From positions 62,001 through 126,000 of the forward strand of contig DATGXK010000006.1 in NCBI GenBank assembly GCA_035299025.1: DNA of 64,000 nt. Reading direction: 5' to 3'. The stretch's first letter is position 1. The number at the start of each line of letters is the position of its first letter. The DNA is from Leadbetterella sp035299025 (GTDB lineage Bacteria; Bacteroidota; Bacteroidia; Cytophagales; Spirosomataceae). Positions 43,031 through 51,775 of this stretch are shown in pieces. The position numbers and the translations under genes are program-made. The notes beneath the pieces are model-generated. The model was not told where the DNA came from, searched no databases, and saw only the letters and a program-made list of their open reading frames with translations.

Positions 43031-44104
43031 TTATATATTTTTATATGACTGAGGTCTTATTTGTTCAACAGACCGAGAAAACTTGTATGCTTTCGATTTT
43101 GAATTTAAATTAATTCCAGAAATTTTGAGTTTGATTTCTAGGTCAGTTGAGCCCATAATCATTAAATTTTTGTATTCAGGATTTGGATCACTTTCTGTAT
43201 TTATAAAGTTTAAAGAAGATTTTACCTGATTGGGTTTATTGTATCCATTAGTTCGACTAATTAGTGTTCTAATATAATTTTCACTAATATTTTCATTGAA
43301 AAATATTGATTCATGGCAGTTTAATAACTGCAACGCATTTAATTGTAGAATATCATTAACTACTCTAATAACTATTTTATGTTTTTTTTTCTCACCAATT
43401 TTATAAATTCCAGAATCGAAAAGAGTTAACGTTATTTTGGGATTCAAAGGAATGAAGATTTGTAAACCTACGTTTGCAAATCCTGTTTTTCCATGTTTCC
43501 ATTTTTTAGACTCTAAAAATTGATTATACAAAGCAACAGGAAAATCTGAGGTTATAAAAGATGTTGAAGTTTCATTAATAAGAATTTTATATTCAAGATC
43601 CTTTAGACGTTCAATAGTATTTGGCAATATCGAAAGCACCATATCAATAGCATTTCTATGAGTTATTTCAGGTGTGGCAAACTTCTTTGCAGAATCTGGT
43701 TGGCTTTCATTTATTAATTTCTCAAAATGCTTTGATTGTTCTGTAATTGAATTAATAATAACTGGATTTCTAAGATGTGTTAAAGCCACAAACATTAATA
43801 AATTTTCTTGGTCAAGACTGTTTTTTTGGGGAAGGCTTTGCGTTTTGATTATATCTTGAATTGTTTTTGAAATTTTATCTTCAATTTTTGAAAGTGCCTC
43901 TTCAATTACGCCATCATAGCCATAAAAAAAAGGCTTGGAACCTTGTGTTTTTAACTTTCCTGTTGGAAAATACTTGCCGGAAATTAAATTAAAAAGTCCA
44001 ATCTGTTTTCCATTTTGCAAATATGAGAAGTTCCTCAAGTAGAATTTTGGAATATAGTGTTGATTCTTTTTTTGAGTTTTTAACGAATAGTCTTCAAAAT
44101 TCAT
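43031..44104 (-). CDS. DUF4238 domain protein
   Basis: 357 residues beginning with the DUF4238 signature KNQHYIPKFYLRNFS at residue 13. The rest is mixed alpha/beta, Lys/Asn-rich, with FITSDFPVALYN and IFIPLNPKITLTLFD typical of the family. Function unknown; DUF4238 genes are scattered among genomes and often lie in variable islands. Its base composition is more AT-rich than the neighbouring S74 gene. Copies of the same hairpin repeat lie on both sides (42947-43005 and 44124-44195), in the same orientation, consistent with recent arrival or a rearrangement-prone site. Confidence 0.8.
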   Translation of the reverse strand: MNFEDYSLKTQKKNQHYIPKFYLRNFSYLQNGKQIGLFNLISGKYFPTGKLKTQGSKPFFYGYDGVIEEALSKIEDKISKTIQDIIKTQSLPQKNSLDQENLLMFVALTHLRNPVIINSITEQSKHFEKLINESQPDSAKKFATPEITHRNAIDMVLSILPNTIERLKDLEYKILINETSTSFITSDFPVALYNQFLESKKWKHGKTGFANVGLQIFIPLNPKITLTLFDSGIYKIGEKKKHKIVIRVVNDILQLNALQLLNCHESIFFNENISENYIRTLISRTNGYNKPNQVKSSLNFINTESDPNPEYKNLMIMGSTDLEIKLKISGINLNSKSKAYKFSRSVEQIRPQSYKNI

Positions 44105-44123
44105 TTGTTTTGATATTTTCTAA

Positions 44124-44195
44124 GTGGTGCTTTTTTTAATGAGTTTTGCATTTGAGTCAAGTTCAGAGTCCTCTAAAGGGAGACTCTGAACGGAC
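44124..44195. repeat. hairpin repeat, intact copy
   Basis: Same 72-base element as at 42778-42849, with a perfect stem GTTCAGAGTC / GACTCTGAAC at 44161-44191. It lies between DUF4238 and the next minus-strand gene. Confidence 0.78.
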
Positions 44196-44230
44196 GAATC
44201 TCTAAAATGAAACTTTGAATGGTTTAAAGG

Positions 44231-44698
44231 TTACAATAATTTTATATTTTCTTTTAAATCTAAATATCTTAACATACTTTCTGAATCAATTTGTACAACC
44301 CCATGATTATCAATATTTTCAATTTTTGAGGTCTGTTCTCGAATATCCATTAATTGTTTTTGAATATAAAGCGTTTGGGCAGTAGAAACGTATTCCAGTT
44401 CTCTCGGTTTATGTTCTTTGAAGTAATCTTGGCAAAAAAAGAATGCAGTATTTAAGTCTTTCATGCTATCTTTTGTTATCCATGTTTTATTTACTAAATG
44501 AATTAGCCAATCCCATACAAGGACTCCCTTATATTCTCTGGTCTCCCACAATCTGGAGCATTCAATGATATAATCATATCCTATTTTGCCAACGAGTGAA
44601 TCTGATTCAACTTGCCAATCTCCAAATTTTATAATTGAGACTTCTTCTGAGGGTTTTTCGTAGTCAAATTCCTCTGCTTCTTGATCTGTCATATGCAA
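44231..44698 (-). CDS. hypothetical protein
   Basis: 155 residues, acidic, no signal peptide or membrane helix. Features are an aromatic-rich middle (GVLVWDWLIHLVNKTW) and a helical C-terminus. The second ATG (MTDQEAEEF) is two codons in and equally likely as start. I recognise no family. It lies next to DUF4238 on the same strand, separated by one hairpin repeat, so the two may have travelled together. Confidence 0.55.
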   Translation of the reverse strand: MHMTDQEAEEFDYEKPSEEVSIIKFGDWQVESDSLVGKIGYDYIIECSRLWETREYKGVLVWDWLIHLVNKTWITKDSMKDLNTAFFFCQDYFKEHKPRELEYVSTAQTLYIQKQLMDIREQTSKIENIDNHGVVQIDSESMLRYLDLKENIKLL

Positions 44699-44934
44699 AT
44701 AAAGTTACTTATTTTTTAATTCTAATTTTCTATGAAAATACTTCTATCTAATTGGTGACTTAAAGTTGTGCTAAATTTATTGAGATAGTTTATGAAAACT
44801 TTTCAAATGTAATAAATTTTATAATAGGAATTAGGATGTTTGTTTTTTATTAAAACACAACTTTTTTAGTCCTACTTATTCTCTTATAAAACTTTAATAT
44901 TTCACATTTTTAAACTAATTTTAATATTTCTGAA

Positions 44935-46152
44935 TCACAATGTCCCCCTCAACTTCTTATACGCCTCCCAATCAAATTTCTCCAAGAAATCTGTTGCGGC
45001 ACGAACGCCTCTTTTGAAGAGGTCGAGTTTTTCCTCGTCGGTAATGTCGAAGTTCAGCCAATTGTGTCCATCGGTGTCTATCATGCCTATCAGGTGCTTG
45101 TAGTCGCGGTTTTTGAGTAGAAAATCGTAGTCGTGGAGGTACCGCATGGTGTTGAATATGGCTAAGAAATACTTCAGGAAGGTTTTTATGCTGTTGAATT
45201 TTTGGCGGTCTTTGCCTAGCCTTACGCCAAAAGTAGGTTTGCGTGGCACACCCGCACTCAAGTGAAATACATTGATGGGGAAGTTAGACAGCGTGCCGCC
45301 ATCCACAAAATTGATTTTCTTGGGTACTTCGCCTTCATAGCCCACGGTGTCTTTCCACAAGGTTTCCTGGTTGGTGGGTAGATTCTGAACGGTGAAAGGC
45401 TTGAAAAACAGCGGTATAGACATCGTAGCCCGCACATATTTGGAGGGCGAAACCTCGTCGGAATTCTTAAAATACAGCTCTTTGTGCAGCGGAAATTCAA
45501 CTTTGGTCTGGGTAGTCACATCAGAAGCTATGATGGCTATTTTGGAACTGAAAACGGTATTGCCGGTAACGCCTTCTTTGAGTTTCAATTGGCTGGCCAC
45601 CGTATTTCTATGGTTTTGTAAGTCGCTCGTCGTGTGGATTTGGTTGTTGTCCAAAATGTTCTTTATCCAATCTTCAAAGTTTTTGCCTTCGTTTAGGCCC
45701 AGTTCTTCTCTTATCAGTCGGAGGAGTTTGCCCAAATTGAAAAGGTTTTTTATACCTACCCAAATCATCGGTTGGTCGCTCAGCACATCTTTGATGATTT
45801 TCTTTACATAAGGCTCGCCATCCACAAAGTCAAAAAAGTTTTTGTTGCTGATGATATCTATCAATTCTTCGGAGATAGTAGGGTATTTTGTGGGTTTCAC
45901 GCTCGCCAACATCATGGCGTTTATGGCTCCAGCAGAGGTGCCGGCCAAGCTGCAGAACTTGATTTTGGCTTGTTCTAAAGCATACGTATAGCCCACCAAT
46001 GCAATGCCCAACACGCCACCGCCTTCCATCACGATGTCCACATATTGGTTGCCTTGGTCGTCCAGAGTATCGGATACTTTTGGTTTTTTGGTTTGTATGT
46101 TGGCAATTAAATCCCGTATCTCCTGGTCTTCGGTGAAGTCTTTTATATTCAT
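44935..46152 (-). CDS. patatin-like phospholipase
   Basis: 405 residues from the ATG at 46152. The patatin catalytic pair is present: oxyanion loop EGGGVLGIALVG, nucleophile elbow GTSAG (near residue 60) and the Asp in DGGTLSNFPIN (near residue 290). No signal peptide; probably a cytosolic or membrane-associated acyl hydrolase. The frame stays open up to 46428, but that extra 92-residue stretch runs through the structured repeat at 46345-46523 and is Arg/Pro/Cys-rich nonsense, so the inner ATG (MNIKDFTEDQE) is preferred. Confidence 0.85.
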   Translation of the reverse strand: MNIKDFTEDQEIRDLIANIQTKKPKVSDTLDDQGNQYVDIVMEGGGVLGIALVGYTYALEQAKIKFCSLAGTSAGAINAMMLASVKPTKYPTISEELIDIISNKNFFDFVDGEPYVKKIIKDVLSDQPMIWVGIKNLFNLGKLLRLIREELGLNEGKNFEDWIKNILDNNQIHTTSDLQNHRNTVASQLKLKEGVTGNTVFSSKIAIIASDVTTQTKVEFPLHKELYFKNSDEVSPSKYVRATMSIPLFFKPFTVQNLPTNQETLWKDTVGYEGEVPKKINFVDGGTLSNFPINVFHLSAGVPRKPTFGVRLGKDRQKFNSIKTFLKYFLAIFNTMRYLHDYDFLLKNRDYKHLIGMIDTDGHNWLNFDITDEEKLDLFKRGVRAATDFLEKFDWEAYKKLRGTL

Positions 46153-46344
46153 GGCTTTTTTGTTTTGAAGATAAGGTTTTAAGGCATTAGTTGCAAGTAA
46201 GTTGTTGGAAATCAGGGGTAAATACGTAATGATATGCGTAGATTGTACTTGTGTGTTAAGGTGCGGGCTAATTTGTTTATCAATGCTGTGTTGAATTCTC
46301 TTTCGACGCTTGGCCAGCGGGGCATTCTTTTTTTGCGAGTCGTC

Positions 46345-46523
46345 GCACCGTTCGAAAAAAAACGAACGGAGGGGTCCGACCCCAAAAAAACAACACGGCA
46401 GCGGCCGACCGTACACAAACTCACACACTCAAAATTCTGCAAGAACTCTCCTTAATGTTGGAATTCTAGTGAGCAGAATTTTGATTGTTTTCAAACAGTG
46501 CTGGCTGATATAATGAACCATTT
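46345..46523. repeat. structured 180-bp repeat, copy 1
   Basis: Contains, in order, a 7-bp hairpin CCGTTCG-A8-CGAACGG, a GGGGT/ACCCC hairpin, a conserved CGGCAGCGGCCGACCGT block, and a long stem CAAAATTCTGC (46430-46440) / GCAGAATTTTG (46473-46483) around a 32-base loop. It ends with a conserved TCAAACAGTGCTGGCTG and AATGAACCATTT. Copy 2 lies at 53036-53218 in the same direction. No transposase is associated. Confidence 0.82.
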
Positions 46524-46844
46524 GTATTTATTTATCGCTGGTGTCAGTATTAAAGAAACAAATTGTTCATTATAGTTTCTGAACAGTCCGTTGTAAAATT
46601 TTGATTTGACAATTCTTCTCAGAATTACTGAACCTTTTCAAAATTTTACAGAGGATCATTGTTCAGAAAGTGTTTTTTTTGATACTTTTTTTTTGAAAAA
46701 AAAGTATGCCTGCCTGGCAAGGCACGCAAAGTATAATTTAATCTGTTTTTATTACACAGAAACTTCATCTATAATTTTTCATAACTCTTAAAAAAGACAT
46801 CTTTCTTTTGCTTTTTCAAAATCGCATCATACATTTGTTCAAAA
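46524..46844. other. non-coding spacer upstream of tetR
   Basis: AT-rich stretch following the structured repeat. It contains an imperfect palindrome TGCCTGCCTGGCAAGGCA around 46708-46725 next to an A/T-run, otherwise nothing recognised. Confidence 0.45.
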
Positions 46845-46883
46845 TTTAACCATTTGGTTAAATCATTTAGTTAAACTATTTGG
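46845..46883. promoter_or_regulatory. probable TetR operator overlapping the tetR promoter/start
   Basis: TTTAACCATTTGGTTAAA (46845-46862) is an 8-2-8 perfect palindrome. It overlaps the first of two 13-base direct repeats (CATTTGGTTAAAT, CATTTAGTTAAAC), and a third half-site ATTTGG follows. The block ends 4 bases before the tetR start. The position indicates self-repression and control of the efflux operon; the binding factor is inferred. Confidence 0.7.
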
Positions 46884-46886
46884 ATA

Positions 46887-47489
46887 GTGTCTACGGAAGA
46901 GAAAATTATTAAGGCCGCCGAGGAGGTTTTTATTGAGCAAGGATATGATGGGGCTCGTATGCAAGAGATTGCCGACAGGGCCGAAATCAACAAGGCCATG
47001 TTGCACTATTATTTCAGATCGAAGGAAATGCTTTTTGAGAAGATTTTCGAAGAAAAAGTAAAAGTGGTTTTCCCAACCATCAGCGAGCAAATGAAATCTT
47101 ACGAGGGCTTCACGGATAAGGTTTGTTTTTTTATTGAACAGTATTACGAAATCCTTATCAAATACCCATATATGCCGTTTTTTGTCATTTCTACCATCAA
47201 CAGAAAAGACGACAAACATTTCATCAAAAAACTACCCTTTGGTTTTATCAAGGAGATTTTCTTCGAAAGCTTTTTTAGCGATCTTCAGTCGGGCAAAATC
47301 AGGGAGGTAAATCCGTTTCAGTTTGCTGTAAGCGTCATGGGCATGAGTATATTTCCTTTTCTGACTCGGCCGGCCATGAAAGAACTGATAGGCATCAACG
47401 ACGAGCAGTTTCAGCTGCTCATGCAACAAAGAATAGACGAACTAAAAAATTATGTTAAACTTATTTTAACACCTACAAATCATGCGTAA
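46887..47489 (+). CDS. TetR-family repressor of the efflux operon
   Basis: 200 residues starting at GTG. N-terminal helix-turn-helix EKIIKAAEEVFIEQGYDGARMQEIADRA with the recognition region INKAMLHYYFRSKEMLFEKIF; the C-terminal ligand domain is divergent. An array of palindromic half-sites lies just upstream. The end overlaps the TolC-family gene by 8 bases. Arrangement TetR, outer-membrane factor, HlyD, two ATPases, two ABC-2 permeases parallels the E. coli CecR-YbhGFSR system, so regulation by a toxic small molecule is likely. Confidence 0.87.
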   Translation: MSTEEKIIKAAEEVFIEQGYDGARMQEIADRAEINKAMLHYYFRSKEMLFEKIFEEKVKVVFPTISEQMKSYEGFTDKVCFFIEQYYEILIKYPYMPFFVISTINRKDDKHFIKKLPFGFIKEIFFESFFSDLQSGKIREVNPFQFAVSVMGMSIFPFLTRPAMKELIGINDEQFQLLMQQRIDELKNYVKLILTPTNHA

Positions 47490-48753
47490 ATTTTCGCTCA
47501 TGGTATTGTTTTTTTGTGCTGTAAATTTTGGATTTGCTCAGTCTAAAGTTACACTCGAACAATGCCTAGATTTATCAGAAACTCACCACCCAAACGCGGC
47601 CAATCTGCCTTTGATCAGGCAAGCGGCTGATTTACAGGTGAGGTTGCTTAATAGTAATTATCTCCCACAGACCAGCTTGGGCGGACAAGCCAGTTGGCAG
47701 TCGGAAGTAACTAGTTTACCCATTTCTTTACCCAATGTGTCTATTTCGCCACCGCCCAAAGACCAGTATAGAGCCACCTTGGATGTGGTACAGAATATAT
47801 GGGATGGGGGAGTGTTGTCCAAACAAAAAGAAGTGGCAGTGGCCAGTGCCAAGGCTGAGGAGCAAAAAATGGTGACGGATCTATACCAAATAAAAGAGCA
47901 AGTGAGCGGCCTTTATTTTGGGATTTTGTTTGCTGAAAAACAAATAGAAAATGCACAGATTCTAAAAAAAGATTTGGAGTTGAAGTCAGAGAAAATGAGG
48001 GCGGCTATCAGCAATGGTACTGCCATAAAATCGAATCTGTTGGCCCTAGATGCCAAGCTTTTAGAAGTGAACCAATTGCTCACCGATGCCCAAAAAAGAA
48101 GGAAAAGCTCAGTGGAAGCTTTAGAGCTTTTAACAGGAAAAACAATAGATGAAACCACCGTTTTTGAGCTTCCAAGTTTTGTCTCTACGGTTTCTCAAGA
48201 TATTTCTAGACCTGAATTACTGCTTTTAGACAGCCAGAAAAGTGTCCTGATTATTAATCAGGAAATGGTAAAAGCCAAGAATTTGCCAAAAATATCGGCC
48301 TTTGCAACAGGTGGCTATGGAAAGCCTGGTCTGAATTTTTTGGCCAATTCGTTTGGGACTTATTTCATCGGCGGAGTGAATTTTAAAGTGCCTTTGAGTT
48401 TCTTGTACAGCGGTTCGCAAAACAATGAAATTCAGCAGATAAGGATTTCTCAACAGAAAATTGATACCCAAAAAGAGTCTTTTATTTTGGCAACAAAAAT
48501 CAAGTTAAGTAATCAAAATCAAGAAATTGAAAGGCTAGAAAGCATGGTTACGACGGATGTCAAGATTTTGGAAATAAGAAAACAAATCAAACAAACGGCG
48601 GAAGCTCAGCTAGACAACGGCATCATAACGGCCTCAGACTTTCTGACCGAACTGACCAATGAAGATATCGCCAAACAAAATAGCATTTTGCATGAGGTAC
48701 AGTTGCTTCAAGCCAAGTTTAACTTGAAAATTATTTCGGGGAATTTGAAGTGA
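47482..48753 (+). CDS. TolC-family outer-membrane efflux protein
   Basis: 423 residues, signal peptide MRKFSLMVLFFCAVNFGFAQ, then two long helical hairpins and beta strands as in TolC (VTLEQCLDLSETHHP near the mature start; YRATLDVVQNIWDGG; EAQLDNGIITASDFLTELTNE in the second repeat). It forms the outer-membrane channel for the ABC-2 exporter encoded downstream. Overlap with tetR indicates co-transcription. Confidence 0.87.
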   Translation: MRKFSLMVLFFCAVNFGFAQSKVTLEQCLDLSETHHPNAANLPLIRQAADLQVRLLNSNYLPQTSLGGQASWQSEVTSLPISLPNVSISPPPKDQYRATLDVVQNIWDGGVLSKQKEVAVASAKAEEQKMVTDLYQIKEQVSGLYFGILFAEKQIENAQILKKDLELKSEKMRAAISNGTAIKSNLLALDAKLLEVNQLLTDAQKRRKSSVEALELLTGKTIDETTVFELPSFVSTVSQDISRPELLLLDSQKSVLIINQEMVKAKNLPKISAFATGGYGKPGLNFLANSFGTYFIGGVNFKVPLSFLYSGSQNNEIQQIRISQQKIDTQKESFILATKIKLSNQNQEIERLESMVTTDVKILEIRKQIKQTAEAQLDNGIITASDFLTELTNEDIAKQNSILHEVQLLQAKFNLKIISGNLK

Positions 48754-48763
48754 GGGTTTTTGG

Positions 48764-48839
48764 GGAGGCATTGAGGGATAAAGGCATTGAGGCAAGGATG
48801 CACAAAGGCAAAAGGCATTGCAGAACAAAGTCATTGAGC
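48764..48839. repeat. AAGGCATTGAGG short-repeat cluster
   Basis: Spacer between TolC-family and HlyD genes. About five degenerate copies of an AAGGCATTGAGGC/CACAAAGGC word in tandem. Another example of a word-repeat confined to a gene junction; no hairpin terminator. Confidence 0.5.
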
Positions 48840-48972
48840 ACTTCTCACTATATGATGATTCTCAGCTTGGGTCACTGAGCACAATGAATTTAGATGATAA
48901 TCTAAATGAAATTGCGACCGTAGGTCTCGAAGTGGCCGAATCGAACAAAAATATTTTAAAATAGATAAAAAA

Positions 48973-49950
48973 ATGAAAAAATTATTCTTCTCCATTTTAG
49001 TTCTAACGCTTGTATCTGCTTGCAAATCAGGCGACCAGGCTTTTGATGCTACGGGTGTGTTCGAGGCCGCCGAAACCATTGTTTCATCAGAAAGCAATGG
49101 TAAAATACTGACTTTCAATATTGAAGAAGGCTCGGTGCTTACAGCCAATCAGCTGGTAGGAACCATCGATTGTCAGAATCTGGGTTTGCAAAAAGCCCAA
49201 GTGGAGGCCAGTATGGATGCACTTTCTGAAAAACGAAATGATGCTTCGCCCCAAACGCAGATTTTGAAAGAGCAAATCAATGCCCAAGTGGCCCAAATAG
49301 CGGCTCAAAGAGAACAATTGAAGAATCTGGAGAAAGAAAAGGGTCGTTTGCAGAACTTGGTAAAAGCTGATGCCATTCCCACCAAACAACTGGATGATTT
49401 ACTTGGTCAGTATGAAGTTTTGAAAAAACAGATATCGGCCATGGAAACCAGTGTGGGCGTTTTGAGACAACAAATTAAATCTCAAGAAGCACAGGTGGGT
49501 ATTCAAAACCGTGGAATATTAAGTGAGAAAAAGCCCTTGATGGAGCGTGTAGCTCAGATTGAAGACCAAATCAAAAGATGTAGCATCGTAAATTCTACGC
49601 CGGGAACTGTTTTGGTAAAATTTGCCGAAGCCAACGAGGTGACGGCCATGGGCAAGCCTTTGTACAAAATAGCAGACATGGAAAACATGGTTTTGCGTGC
49701 CTACATCACCGGCGATCAGCTGGCCAAAATAAAAACCAACCAGACCGTAAAGGTATTTGTAGATAAAGGCAAAGACGAGTACAAAGAACTCAGTGGCGTG
49801 GTGGAATGGATAGCGTCCAAGGCGGAGTTTACACCCAAAACCATCCAAACCAAAGACGAAAGGGCCAACTTGGTATATGCCACCAAAATAAAGGTGAAAA
49901 ATGATGGATTCTTGAAAATAGGAATGTACGGCGAAGTGAAATTGCCTTGA
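48973..49950 (+). CDS. HlyD/YbhG-like periplasmic adaptor (lipoprotein)
   Basis: 325 residues. The signal sequence ends in a lipobox (LVSAC), so the mature protein should be a lipid-anchored periplasmic adaptor. A lipoyl-like half (SNGKILTFNIEEGSVLTANQLVG) leads into a long coiled coil (QILKEQINAQVAQIAAQREQ and following, about residues 95-190), then the second lipoyl half and a beta barrel (GMYGEVKLP end). It bridges the ABC-2 pump and the TolC-family channel. The next gene starts 1 base after its stop. Confidence 0.86.
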   Translation: MKKLFFSILVLTLVSACKSGDQAFDATGVFEAAETIVSSESNGKILTFNIEEGSVLTANQLVGTIDCQNLGLQKAQVEASMDALSEKRNDASPQTQILKEQINAQVAQIAAQREQLKNLEKEKGRLQNLVKADAIPTKQLDDLLGQYEVLKKQISAMETSVGVLRQQIKSQEAQVGIQNRGILSEKKPLMERVAQIEDQIKRCSIVNSTPGTVLVKFAEANEVTAMGKPLYKIADMENMVLRAYITGDQLAKIKTNQTVKVFVDKGKDEYKELSGVVEWIASKAEFTPKTIQTKDERANLVYATKIKVKNDGFLKIGMYGEVKLP

Positions 49951-49951
49951 T

Positions 49952-50881
49952 ATGTCGAGTATTTCAGTAAAAAATATCACAAAAACCTATGAAAAGGGGA
50001 AGGTTTTGGCTCTGGACAACATCAGTCTGGAGGTAAAATCAGGAGAGCTTTTCGGGCTAATTGGACCTGATGGGGCGGGAAAAACCACGCTTTTCAGGAT
50101 TCTGACCACATTGTTGGAGGCCGACCAAGGTCAAGCGACAGTGGCAGGCTTGGATGTGGTCAAAAATCTTTGGGATATCAGAAAAATAGTGGGCTATATG
50201 CCGGGTAAATTCTCTCTTTATCAAGACCTTAGCATAGAAGAAAATCTGAATTTCTTTGCTACGGTTTTTAATACTACCGTCGAAGAGAATTTCCATTTGA
50301 TAGAAGATATTTATGTGCAGATAGAGCCTTTTAAAAAGCGTCTAGCAGGAAAGCTGTCAGGCGGAATGAAACAAAAACTCGCCTTGTGTTGTGCTTTGAT
50401 TCATCAGCCCAAAGTGCTTTTTTTGGACGAACCCACCACAGGGGTCGATCCCGTTTCGAGAAAAGAATTTTGGGATATGTTGGATAGACTAAAAGAAAGG
50501 GGAATAACGATTTTGGTCTCGACACCCTACATGGATGAAGCCAGCCGTTGCGACAGAATTGCCTTGATACAAAAAGGGAAAATCTTGGATATTGATACTT
50601 TGGAGAATATCATCTCAAAAAATACACAGTTGCTTTTGGCTGTAAAAGGGGAGGAGCGTTTCCGACTTTTGAACGACATCCGGGCTTACGAAGATACGCT
50701 CACTTGTTTTGCTTTTGGAGAAGAAAACCACGTGGTGTTGAAATCAGGCAAAGAAAAAATAGATTTTTTGAGCAAATATTTAGCAGACAAAAAGCACAAA
50801 GGGGTAGAAATAAAACCAATAGAACCCAACATTGAGGATACTTTTATAAAGCTCATGTTAGAATCTGAAAACGCCCAATGA
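49952..50881 (+). CDS. ABC-2 exporter ATPase 1 (YbhF N-terminal-half-like)
   Basis: 309 residues. Walker A GPDGAGKTT, signature LSGGMKQK (canonical), Walker B VLFLDEPTTGVDP. At the switch position the sequence is STPYMDEA, so the usual His (as in THYMDEA) is Pro. It overlaps the second ATPase gene by four bases (ATGA). E. coli YbhF joins two such domains in one chain; here they are separate. With ATPase 2 it should form a heterodimer energising the two ABC-2 permeases. Confidence 0.88.
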   Translation: MSSISVKNITKTYEKGKVLALDNISLEVKSGELFGLIGPDGAGKTTLFRILTTLLEADQGQATVAGLDVVKNLWDIRKIVGYMPGKFSLYQDLSIEENLNFFATVFNTTVEENFHLIEDIYVQIEPFKKRLAGKLSGGMKQKLALCCALIHQPKVLFLDEPTTGVDPVSRKEFWDMLDRLKERGITILVSTPYMDEASRCDRIALIQKGKILDIDTLENIISKNTQLLLAVKGEERFRLLNDIRAYEDTLTCFAFGEENHVVLKSGKEKIDFLSKYLADKKHKGVEIKPIEPNIEDTFIKLMLESENAQ

Positions 50882-51621
50882 TGTCAGAAATAGTGATACA
50901 TACCAAAAACCTAACCCGAAAATTTGGCGATTTCGTGGCGGTTAATAACATTTCTTTCGATGTAAAAGCAGGGGAGATTTTTGGCTTTTTGGGAGCCAAT
51001 GGTGCAGGTAAAACGACTGCCATGAAAATCCTTTGTGGACTTTTAAGTCCTACTTCAGGGGTGGCGAGTGTTGCGGGATTTGATGTTTACAAAGAGAATG
51101 AGCAGATAAAAGAGAACATCGGCTACATGAGTCAAAAATTTTCCCTTTACGAAAATCTAACTGTAAGAGAGAATATTACGTTTTTTGGAGGAATATATGG
51201 AATAGCTCGTAAAAGTTTGAAAATCAAGTCGGAAGAATTGATTCAAAGACTGGGTCTTGGTCCAGAAGCAGATAAACTGGTAGGTTCTTTGCCCTTGGGC
51301 TGGAAACAGAAAATTTCGTTTTCGGTGGCTATTTTGCACAATCCTAAGGTGGTTTTTCTTGATGAACCCACTGGTGGGGTGGATCCAATTACCCGTAGGC
51401 AATTTTGGGATATGATTTATGAAGCTTCTGCAAAAGGAATCACAGTTTTTGTGACCACACATTACATGGACGAAGCGGAATATTGCGATCGGGTATCTAT
51501 CATGGTTGATGGATCGATAGCGGCTATGGGAAGACCCTCAGAGCTGAAACAGCAGTTTGGTGTGGAGAATATGGACGGTGTGTTTTTACAGTTGGCAAGA
51601 GGAGCGAAGCGTTCAGAGTGA
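50878..51621 (+). CDS. ABC-2 exporter ATPase 2 (YbhF C-terminal-half-like)
   Basis: 247 residues. Walker A GANGAGKTT, Walker B VVFLDEPTGGVDP, switch His present (TTHYMDEAEYC), but the signature motif is LPLGWKQK instead of LSGGQ. This is the mirror image of the defect in ATPase 1. In a heterodimer the two intact halves (ATPase 2 Walker A/His and ATPase 1 signature) face each other, giving one competent and one degenerate site. Confidence 0.88.
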   Translation: MMSEIVIHTKNLTRKFGDFVAVNNISFDVKAGEIFGFLGANGAGKTTAMKILCGLLSPTSGVASVAGFDVYKENEQIKENIGYMSQKFSLYENLTVRENITFFGGIYGIARKSLKIKSEELIQRLGLGPEADKLVGSLPLGWKQKISFSVAILHNPKVVFLDEPTGGVDPITRRQFWDMIYEASAKGITVFVTTHYMDEAEYCDRVSIMVDGSIAAMGRPSELKQQFGVENMDGVFLQLARGAKRSE

Positions 51622-51668
51622 CTTAAGGCTTTTTATTGATTAAGAGGTAATTGAAAAAAAAGAAAGTT

Positions 51669-51762
51669 ATTACACAAAGAAGACACAAAATCCACAAAGA
51701 AAAGAATGCTTACAAAAATACAAGGATGAATAAAAGCTTAGCGTCATTGCGTCTTTGCGGTA
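51669..51762. repeat. CACAAAGACACAAAG / GCGTCTTTGCGG repeat at a gene junction
   Basis: Left words ACACAAAGAAGACACAAAA and CCACAAAG, right word GCGTCATTGCGTCTTTGCGG in complementary orientation. They bound the 154-base spacer between ATPase 2 and the first permease. Confidence 0.5.
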
Positions 51763-51775
51763 AAATATAAAAAAC

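Noticed and set aside
46153..46428. 92-residue N-terminal extension of the patatin gene up to 46428
   Set aside because: It runs through the structured repeat and has no family similarity; the same kind of nonsense frame appears across copy 2 at 52938-53216. The ATG at 46152 fits the patatin fold.
46345..46523. Integron attC site
   Set aside because: The stem and block order do not show attC R/L boxes, no integrase is present, and the following genes form an ordinary operon.
46606..46791. Small plus-strand gene upstream of tetR
   Set aside because: Low-complexity Phe/Lys-rich frame over an A/T-run and an imperfect palindrome, with no coding character.
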